Source of the DNA: Chloroflexi bacterium UBA4730
Lineage (GTDB): Bacteria > Chloroflexota > Limnocylindria > P2-11E
DNA: 8,773 nt
NCBI GenBank assembly: GCA_002404155.1
Contig: DHJC01000039.1
Coordinates: 13,789 to 22,561 of the forward strand
Direction: 5' to 3'
The position numbers were made by a program, and so were the translations under genes. The notes beneath the pieces are model-generated. The model did not search any database, had not been told where the DNA came from, and saw nothing but the letters and a program-made list of their open reading frames with translations. Shown here one piece after another: positions 1 through 6,400 of the stretch; the first letter of the stretch is position 1, and every line of letters starts with the position of its first letter.

Positions 1-80
1 TCACCTCAGTTGGATGCATTCCGGAAGCCTGAAGTGAGCAGCACGGGTCTTCGGATTCCCAGAGCTATCGCCCACCCCAC

Positions 81-92
81 ATCACCTCCTTT
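81..92 (-). promoter_or_regulatory. Extended Shine-Dalgarno sequence near the left edge
   Basis: The minus strand reads AAAGGAGGTGAT, complementary to the classical 3' tail of 16S rRNA over its whole length. TAGGAT (105-110) upstream could be a -10 element, though no good -35 is visible. Nine bases after AGGAGG, a GTG at 73-75 opens a 24-codon ORF ending at TGA 1-3. A different frame has an ATG at 17-19 that stays open to the edge. I cannot tell which, if any, is translated. The match suggests initiation of a short peptide or of a gene lying mainly beyond the window. Confidence 0.4.
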
Positions 93-124
93 CTTTCGCC
101 GCGAATCCTACCAAAGAAAACGGC

Positions 125-219
125 GGCGTTGCCGGGCAGGCCGAAAGAACGAGCGACGACGGCGTTGTCGGGGCAACCGAAGGACGAGCGACGAGGGCTT
201 TGCCCGAGGAGCGAGAACC
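125..219. repeat. Imperfect tandem repeats of about 36 bases
   Basis: Three head-to-tail units begin at 125, 161 and 196. Units 1 and 2 (36 and 35 bases) share GGCGTTG, a variable GC core, then CCGAA(A/G)GA and ACGAGCGACGA. Unit 3 (GGCTTTGCCCGAGGAGCGAG) is shorter and more divergent. The cores can form small hairpins, for example GTTG/CAAC in unit 2 and GGGC/GCCC in unit 3. There is no constant-repeat plus unique-spacer arrangement. The array lies downstream of the operon, outside genes, and looks like an intergenic repeat element. Confidence 0.55.
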
Positions 220-248
220 ATCAGCCCTGAGCCCGTGTCGAGGCCCCA

Positions 249-265
249 GCTGACCGCGGGTCAGC
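249..265 (-). terminator. Hairpin after the M23 stop, possible terminator
   Basis: GCTGACC and GGTCAGC form a perfect 7-bp stem with a 3-base loop, 18 bases after the TAG of the M23 gene. No T-tract follows, so it is not a classic Rho-independent terminator. GC-rich genomes often have hairpins of this kind at operon ends, which is the only reason to call it a terminator. Confidence 0.35.
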
Positions 266-283
266 CCAGGCCGAGGTGCTTGG

Positions 284-1648
284 CTAAGGGAGGTACGGGA
301 GGGGATCGACGGCGCGGCCGTTGACGATGGTCATGAAGTGCAGGTGCGGCCCGGTGGTCCAGCCGGTCATGCCCTCGTAGGCGATCACCTGGCCCGCGCT
401 CACGAGTTGGCCGACCTGCACGATCGGCGGGTGGGCGCGGTCATCGAGGTGGCCGTACAGCGTCGAGAAGTTGTTGCCGTGGGCGATGATCACCACAGTC
501 GCCGTGTCGCCGTACGCGAGGTACGGCTTGCCGACCGTCGTCACCCGGCCAGAGGCCGCGGCGACGATCGGGCTGTACATCGGCGCCGCGATGTCGAGGC
601 CATTGTGGAATCCACCCCAGCGTGCGCCGAACGGCGATGTGATCACGCCACGGAGCGGCCAGATCGGAAGCTTCCCGCCGACGTACGCACCGAGACCCGA
701 CTTCGCCGCCGCGAGGGCCGCGAGCTGCTCGTACTGGGCCTCGGCGTTTTCGAGCTGCTTGTTGAGGTCCGCGGTCTGTTGGTTCTGCTGCGCAGCCGCG
801 CCGAGCTGTGTGTTGCGCGCGGCCGCGGCCTGGTCGCGCGCGCTGGCCTGGGTCTCGATCGCGTTCTGGGCGTCTTTGATGAGCTGGTCGTAGCGGGCCT
901 TCTGCGTCGCAAGCGCCGCGCGCTGCTGGGTGATCTGGTCCTGGAGGCCGACCAGCTCGGCGGCCTTGTCCTGGGTGAGCCCGACGTTCGCCGCGGTCTC
1001 ATCGCGCATCGTCCGGATCTCGTTGGCAAGCTGCACGTCCTGGCGATTGATGATGACCATCGCCTGGATGCGGCTCGCAAACTCGGAGAGCGAGCTCGAT
1101 GACAACAGCATCTCGAGTGGGCTGACCTGCGCTTGCCGGTACGTCGTGCGAAGGTGCTTCGCGTAGAGGTCCTCGCGCTGCGACAGCTCCTTGTTCTCCG
1201 CGTCGACCTGTGCCTTCAGCGACGACAGGAGCGCGTTCGTCTCGTCGAGCTGGAAGCTGGCGATCTGGAGCTGCTCCTCGGCGATCTGGATCTCGTAGCC
1301 GAGCTGCTCGGCCTGCGACTGCGCGGCGTCGGCCTTCGCCTGGAGGTCGCCGATGACGGCGTTGCTGCTGTTCACGGCCGTTTGGAACTGGTCGGCGGCC
1401 ACCTTGTAGCGCTCGGTGTTCGCCCGCGACACGGCGACGGCCCGCTCGAGCTCCTGTTTGCGCTTCAGGGCATCTGTGAGCGGGTCGTCGGCGGACGCCG
1501 GGATGACCTGCCCGAGGAACAAGGCAAGGCCCGCCAGCACGACCAGCGTCGTGCGCAGGGCCGCGTTCCTCTTGCTCCCACCTCCCCGGCTCGTCCGGGG
1601 AGTTCCCATACCTGCCGGATGGTCGCAGTTCGGCTGGTCGATGGTCAA
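284..1648 (-). CDS. Secreted coiled-coil M23 peptidoglycan hydrolase (EnvC/PcsB-like partner of FtsEX)
   Basis: A 454-residue exported protein. Residues 27-53 form a signal peptide (KRNAALR, hydrophobic core, PASA before the predicted cleavage). Residues 55-315 are a long Ala/Gln/Glu-rich coiled coil with an internal hinge region around 165-200. Residues 325-454 are an M23/LytM metallopeptidase domain. The zinc ligands H348, D352 (HNGLD) and H437 (HLH) and the catalytic histidines H400 (YGH) and H435 are all present, so it should be an active endopeptidase and not a degenerate activator like E. coli EnvC. The chosen TTG start overlaps the ftsX stop (TTGA) and has AAGGGGG (1656-1662) seven bases upstream. 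An ATG at 1607-1609 (residue 14) is an alternative that gives a more usual signal-peptide length but has a poorer ribosome site. Position directly after ftsX argues that FtsX controls it. Confidence 0.93.
   Translation of the reverse strand: MTIDQPNCDHPAGMGTPRTSRGGGSKRNAALRTTLVVLAGLALFLGQVIPASADDPLTDALKRKQELERAVAVSRANTERYKVAADQFQTAVNSSNAVIGDLQAKADAAQSQAEQLGYEIQIAEEQLQIASFQLDETNALLSSLKAQVDAENKELSQREDLYAKHLRTTYRQAQVSPLEMLLSSSSLSEFASRIQAMVIINRQDVQLANEIRTMRDETAANVGLTQDKAAELVGLQDQITQQRAALATQKARYDQLIKDAQNAIETQASARDQAAAARNTQLGAAAQQNQQTADLNKQLENAEAQYEQLAALAAAKSGLGAYVGGKLPIWPLRGVITSPFGARWGGFHNGLDIAAPMYSPIVAAASGRVTTVGKPYLAYGDTATVVIIAHGNNFSTLYGHLDDRAHPPIVQVGQLVSAGQVIAYEGMTGWTTGPHLHFMTIVNGRAVDPLPYLP
1582..1602 (-). 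repeat. Perfect GC-rich hairpin at the start of the M23 gene
   Basis: CTCCCCGG and CCGGGGAG form an 8-bp perfect stem with a 5-base loop. The hairpin covers codons 16-22 if TTG is the start and lies just after the alternative ATG. No T-run follows. It could slow initiation or be a chance product of GC-rich codons. Confidence 0.45.
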
Positions 1649-2547
1649 GCGCGTGCCCCCTTGGCGAGCTGGGACCGGACCGAGAATGAGGCCCCACCAC
1701 CACCGACGATGAGCGCGAAGCCGAGAACCCCAAGGGCCAGCTGGAGCACGAAATTCGCGCCCAAAGACACGGGAAGGATGTCCAGGAACCCGACCATCGC
1801 GCTCGTGACCGGCTGCGAGGCGAGCGCGAGGATAGCGAGTGCGACGATCGCCCCGAATGTGCCGACGAGCATCCCCTCGAGGATGAAGGGCCAGCTCACG
1901 AACCAGTCGGTCGCGCCGACCAGCTGCATGATCTCGATCTCGTCGCGGCGCGCGTGCACCGCGATCCGGATCGTGTTCACGATGACGAAGAGCGCGACGA
2001 ACAGCATCATCGCGAGCACCGCGATGCCGCCGACGGACAGCACGCGCGTGATCGTGAGGAGCTTCTCCACGACGGTCGGGTTGTCGATGACGTCGGTGAC
2101 GACACCGCGCCCGAGCTCATCCTTCAGCGATGCCGCCAGCCGGGCGGTGTCCTGCGCGTTGGCGAGCTTGATCTCGAGCGACGCCGGCAGCGGGTTCGTG
2201 CCGAGATCGGCCACCGTGAAGTCCTCTTTGCGCTGCGCGAGGTCGCGGAGCCGGTCCAGGGCCTGTTGCTTCGTGACGTAGTCGACGCGGGCGACAGCCG
2301 GGTCCTTCTCGATGCGTGCCTTGAGCGCGAGGATGTCCGACGGCTTCGCGGCGTCGTCCAGGTAGAGCACGAGCTCCACCTTCGACTCGAGCGCGCCCAC
2401 GGCGGCCTGCAGGCCGCGGTCGGTGACGATGAAGAACGCGAACAGCAGGAGCATGAGCGACACGGTGAGGGTCGCGGCGACGCTCATGACCGGGTTGCGC
2501 CAGAAGCCCTGCCACGCCGCGGTGAGCACGTACCCGAGGCGCCTCAT
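1645..2547 (-). CDS. ftsX: Cell division membrane protein FtsX
   Basis: FtsX is the membrane subunit that pairs with FtsE. It transmits ATP-driven changes across the membrane to a wall hydrolase. The 300 residues show the FtsX layout: a short cytoplasmic N terminus, TM1 at about 21-43, an extracytoplasmic domain at about 44-168 that would bind the hydrolase partner, then TM2 at about 170-193, TM3 at about 219-243 and TM4 at about 263-285. The conserved cytoplasmic loop NTIRIAVHARRDEIEIMQLV (191-210) follows TM2, with GAT after it. The ATG start overlaps the ftsE TGA (ATGA). A GGGAAGGG purine stretch lies about 12 bases before it. The TGA stop overlaps the TTG start of the peptidase, so the three genes form one tightly coupled operon. 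Confidence 0.95.
   Translation of the reverse strand: MRRLGYVLTAAWQGFWRNPVMSVAATLTVSLMLLLFAFFIVTDRGLQAAVGALESKVELVLYLDDAAKPSDILALKARIEKDPAVARVDYVTKQQALDRLRDLAQRKEDFTVADLGTNPLPASLEIKLANAQDTARLAASLKDELGRGVVTDVIDNPTVVEKLLTITRVLSVGGIAVLAMMLFVALFVIVNTIRIAVHARRDEIEIMQLVGATDWFVSWPFILEGMLVGTFGAIVALAILALASQPVTSAMVGFLDILPVSLGANFVLQLALGVLGFALIVGGGGASFSVRSQLAKGARA
1656..1662 (-). promoter_or_regulatory. Ribosome binding site deciding the TTG start of the M23 gene
   Basis: The minus-strand AAGGGGG lies inside the end of ftsX, seven bases before the TTG at 1646-1648. It supports initiation at TTG, coupled to ftsX termination, over the in-frame ATG at 1607-1609. That ATG has only AGG two bases before it. 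Confidence 0.4.
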
Positions 2548-3224
2548 GCCGCGTACAGCCCTTCCCGCTCGTCGCGGACCACGGCGCCGTGGTCGAGGTG
2601 GATGACCCGCCGCCGAAGCGCGTTCACGATCTCGGCGTTGTGCGTCGCCATCACGAGCGTCGTGCCGAGCTCCTGTACGCGGGTGAGGAGCTTGATGATC
2701 TCCCAGCTCGTGACGGGATCGAGATTGCCCGTCGGCTCGTCCGCGATGAGCACACGCGGTCGGTTGACGAGCGCGCGGGCGATCGCCACGCGCTGCTGCT
2801 CGCCGCCCGACAGCTCACGCGGGAAGTGAGTGCTCCGGTGGGTCAAGCCGACGAGGGCGAGCACACGCTCGGTCTCCTCGCGCACGATCTGGCCACCGTG
2901 TCCGGTGACGAGAAGTGCGAACGCGATGTTCTCGGTCACGGTCTTGGTCGGGAGGAGCTTGAAGTCCTGGAACACGACGCCGACGAGGCGGCGTAGCTGT
3001 GGGATCTGCGAGTGGCGGAGCTGAGCGACGTCCTTGTCGTCGACGACGACGCGACCGGTCGTCGGAAGGTCTTCGCGGATGAGGAGCCGGATCAAGGTCG
3101 ACTTGCCCGCGCCGGACGCGCCGACAAGGAACGCGAAGTCCCCTTGGTCGATGGCGAGATCCACGTCCTGCAGCGCCGCGGTCCCGTTCGGATAGCGCTT
3201 GCTGACGTCTTCGAGACGGATCAA
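2544..3224 (-). CDS. ftsE: Cell division ATP-binding protein FtsE
   Basis: FtsE is the cytoplasmic ATPase of the FtsEX complex, which controls cell-wall hydrolysis at the septum. The 226-residue length is standard. Motifs are Walker A GASGAGKST (35-43), Q-loop Q86 in FQDFKLL (a stretch typical of FtsE), signature LSGGEQQR (138-145), Walker B VLIADEP with E163, D-loop (NLD, 167-169) and H-loop H195. All catalytic residues are intact. The start is TTG at 3222-3224. An in-frame TGA at 3246-3248 and the lack of any ATG or GTG between make it the only reasonable start. Purine-rich GAGGAAGAGGG lies upstream. The TGA overlaps the ATG of ftsX by four bases, so the two are translationally coupled. Confidence 0.96.
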   Translation of the reverse strand: MIRLEDVSKRYPNGTAALQDVDLAIDQGDFAFLVGASGAGKSTLIRLLIREDLPTTGRVVVDDKDVAQLRHSQIPQLRRLVGVVFQDFKLLPTKTVTENIAFALLVTGHGGQIVREETERVLALVGLTHRSTHFPRELSGGEQQRVAIARALVNRPRVLIADEPTGNLDPVTSWEIIKLLTRVQELGTTLVMATHNAEIVNALRRRVIHLDHGAVVRDEREGLYAA

Positions 3225-3252
3225 ATCCGGTCGGTTCCCTCTTCCTCAGCGT

Positions 3253-3278
3253 CCGGAGGCACACCTGTGCGCTCCTGG
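3253..3278 (-). other. Leader hairpin upstream of ftsE
   Basis: On the minus strand the arms CCAGGAGCGCAC (3267-3278) and GTGCCTCCGG (3253-3262) form ten base pairs around the loop AGGT. Two single bulged bases (A and C) lie in the 5' arm. There is no run of T after it, so it is a poor intrinsic terminator for gyrA. If the promoter proposed just upstream is real, the ftsE transcript would begin almost exactly at the base of this stem, leaving the purine-rich GAGGAAGAGGG (about 3237-3247) single-stranded before the TTG start. Confidence 0.4.
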
Positions 3279-3283
3279 CACGG

Positions 3284-3313
3284 ACCGTAACGGGCCAAGC
3301 AGGGGCGACGCAA
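3284..3313 (-). promoter_or_regulatory. Possible promoter for the ftsEX-M23 operon
   Basis: On the minus strand, TTGCGT (3308-3313) and TACGGT (3284-3289) are spaced by 18 bases. They fit a relaxed sigma-70-type -35/-10 pair, the latter of TAnnnT form. They lie in the 185-base gap between the gyrA stop and ftsE and would start transcripts near 3277, about 53 bases before the ftsE start. Such matches occur by chance in GC-rich DNA, so support is modest. Location in the largest gap between the supported genes is the main argument. Confidence 0.35.
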
Positions 3314-3409
3314 CGGGTTTTGGTAGCGATTTCGTACTGTTCGCGCCCCGTTGTCACCGGAACGTTCGCGAGGCGGACAGCGCCGGAGCCGGTGAGGCCT
3401 ACGTAACGG

Positions 3410-6400
3410 CTAGCTGTTCTGGAGACCCAGCCCGGGCTGCGACGGACGGGTCGTCGCGAAAGTCGCGATCGAAGCGATCTTCGCTTCGCCGGTCGCCATC
3501 ACCTTCACGCCCTGGGTCGCGCGTCCGAGCACCCGGATCTGGTCCATCGGCACCCGGATCACGACCCCGTTCGTCGAGATGAGGAGGACCTCTTCGCTCT
3601 TCTCGTCGATCACCTGGATCGCCGCGACGTTCCCGGTCTTCACGGTGATCGCCGCGAGGGCCACCCCTTGACCGCCGCGGTTGTGCGTGGGGAAGTCCTC
3701 GACCTTGGTCCGCTTGCCGTAGCCGTTCTCGGTGACCGACAGCACCTCGGTGCGGGCCGTCACGACGCCCATGCCGATGACCATGTCGCCCTTCGCCAGG
3801 CGGATGCCGGTCACGCCCTGGGTCTGGCGGCCCATCGGCCGCGCGTCGGTCGCCTTGAACGTGATTGCCTTGCCCTTCCGGGTCGCGAGCACGATGCGGT
3901 CCTTGTCCCCGGCGGCGGCCACCCACGCGAGTCGATCGTCCTTCCGCAACGCGATGGCGATGAGGCCGGCGCGACGCACGTTGCCGTAGTCGGCGAGCGG
4001 GGTCTTCTTGACGAAGCCCTTGCGGGTCGCCATCACGAGATACGGGGCGGAGCCGCCCTCGCGGATCGCGATGAGCGCCGAGACCCGCTCGCCCGACCGC
4101 ATCGCCTCGAGGATGTTCTGGATGGGCGTGCCCTTCGCGGTGCGGCTCGCGTCCGGAAGCTCGAATGCCTTGAGCGCGAACACCCGGCCGCGGTCGGTGA
4201 AGACGTAGAGCCGATCGTGGTTGCGCGCGACGACCAGGTGCTCCACGTCGTCCTCGTCGCGGGTCGACATGCCGATCACCCCGCGGCCTCCGCGGTGCTG
4301 GGCCTTGTACGTGGAGAGCGGCATGCGCTTCACGTAGTTGCGGGTCGACACCGTGATCACGACGTCCTCGTTGGCCACGAGGTCCTGATCGGTGAGCTCG
4401 CGGTTGAGGTCGTCGAGGATCTTCGTCCGGCGGTCGTCCCCGTACTTCGTCGCGAGCTCGTCCATGTCCTGCTTGATGAGGAACACGATCTTGCGCGGGT
4501 TACCGAGGATCGATTCGAGCTCAGCGATGAGCTTGATCGTTTCGCGGTACTCGTCCTCGACCTTCTGCCGCTCGAGCCCGGTGAGGCGACGCAGCTGCAT
4601 CTCGAGGATCGCCTTCGCCTGGACTTCGGAGAGCTCGAACTTCTCGCGAAGGTTCGCGAGCGCGGTCTCCGGCGTCTTGCTCGCGCGGATCGTCTTGACG
4701 ATCTCGTCGATGTTATCGAGGGCGATCTTGAAGCCCTCGAGGATGTGCGCCCGTTCCTTCGCCTTGCCGAGGTCGAACTCGGTCCGGCGTTTGATGACCT
4801 GCTTCCGGTAATCGATGTAGTGCTGGAGGACGTCCTTCAGCGACAGGGTCTTGGGCGACGAATCGACGAGCGCGAGCATGTTCAGGTTGAATGCCGACTG
4901 CATCGTGGTGTGCTTGTAGAGGTTGTTCAGCACGCGCTCGGCGCTGTCGTCGCGCTTCACCTCGATCGCGACGCGCATGCCCTCGCGGTCGCTCTCGTCG
5001 CGGATGTCCGAGATGCCGGCGAGGCGCTTGGATTGCACCAGATCGGCGATCTTCTCGATCAGCGAGGCCTTGTTCACCGCGTACGGCAACTCGGTCACGA
5101 TGATCGACTGGCGGCCGCCCTTGCCATCCTCCACGTGGGCCGGCGCGCGCATGAGGATCCGGCCCCGGCCGTTGGCGTACGCGCGGCGGATGGCGTCGAC
5201 CCGCTCGGCGGCGCCGGTCTCGATGTTCTTCTGCTCCTCGAAGCGGTAGATGACCCCGCCTCCCGGGAAGTCGGGCCCGAGGACCGTCTCGCAGAGGTCG
5301 TCGTTCGTGAGCTCCGGATCGTCGACGAGCCGCTTCACAGCCGCCGTCACCTCGCGCAGGTTGTGCGGCGGGATGTTGCTTGCCATGCCGACCGCGATCC
5401 CCGTCGAGCCGTTCACCAGCAGGTTGGGGACGCGTGCCGGCAGCACCGTTGGCTGCAGGTGGCGGTTGTCGTAGTTCGGGTACCAGTCGACCGTTTCCTT
5501 CTCGATGTCGGCCAACAGCTCCGCGGCGATGGCCGCCGGACGCGCTTCGGTGTTGTGGCTCACGAAGCCGTTCGTCACGAAGCTGTGGTCGTCCGAGTCG
5601 ACGCGCAGCGAGTACACCGGCCGAGGACCCGCGTCTTCGACCGCCGCCACCGTGGCGTAGTAGTAGGTGCCGTCGACCAGGGGCTCGACGACGCGGCGGA
5701 CCTCGTCGTTCGTGAGGTGCGCGAGGATCTCATCCCGATCGCGCTCCCAGCGCTCGACGCGGTCGATGTTGTGCTTGCCCAACCACTCGCGGTCGGTCCA
5801 CCGCGCCATGCGCTCGCTGCGGACGTACTCGGCGATGAACGGGACGGCGTCGGCGCTCATCGCAGTGCTCGCGAGCGGGATCTGAGCGAGCTCGGATTCG
5901 AGCTTCCGCTGCTTCGTCCCATGGAAGCCGATCGCGGACGCGAACTTCCGCGCGTCCCGACGATTCGTGATGACGATCTTGATCTCGCCGTCCTCGTAGT
6001 GGCATTGCTTGGAGACGACGCCGAATTCGAGGAGGAGCTGCTGGACCTCTGTCGCGAGTCGCTGACTGCGCGTCGAGTAGCTGATCTGGATCGCGAAGCC
6101 GCCTGCGGGCTTCAGCAGCGACGACGAGCCGTCGCCCTCGAAGAGTGCACGGAGGAAGGCAGCCTTGAGGGCTGGCGACGCGGCCCAGACGAAGGTCGGC
6201 ACACGCTTTTCGGCGCTCCTGAGTCCGACCATCTCGGCGAGCGGGCTTGCCTTCAGCGCGGTCCTGTGCTGCACGTCGAGCTCGTGAAGCAGGTTGCCCG
6301 ACTTGATCGTCCGAGCGTAAACGTACCGTCGGCCGCCCACGACCTCGTCATACGCCGACGCCACCGCCTCGAAGTACTCGTTGTCTAGGTTGTTGAACCA

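Noticed and set aside
81..94. The plus strand matches the 3' end of 16S rRNA (ATCACCTCCTTTCT)
   Set aside because: The preceding bases show no trace of the conserved 16S helix 45 region, so it is not an rRNA fragment. A minus-strand Shine-Dalgarno explains it better.
125..219. CRISPR array
   Set aside because: The units are head-to-tail imperfect repeats without conserved repeats separated by unique spacers, there are only three, and no cas gene is near.
10..324. A 104-codon plus-strand frame at the left end
   Set aside because: It is mostly Arg/Gly/Pro low complexity generated by the repeat array, runs into the 3' end of the M23 gene, and has no domain or ribosome site.
3331..3367. SOS/LexA-like sites around TTCGTACTGTTCG and GAACGTTC in the gyrA-ftsE gap
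   Set aside because: The half-sites do not have the four-base spacing of the CGAAC-N4-GTTCG box, so the resemblance is superficial.
3353..3399. Inverted repeat TCACCGG/CCGGTGA just after gyrA as a terminator
   Set aside because: The 7-bp arms are about 28 bases apart and no T-tract follows, so it is a weak structure likely to arise by chance in GC-rich DNA.
3668..6388. A 906-codon open frame on the plus strand opposite gyrA
   Set aside because: It is antisense to well-conserved GyrA and intein sequence, is rich in Arg, Asp, Val and Leu from reversed GC-rich codons, and shows no recognisable domain. Long antisense frames are expected at this base composition.
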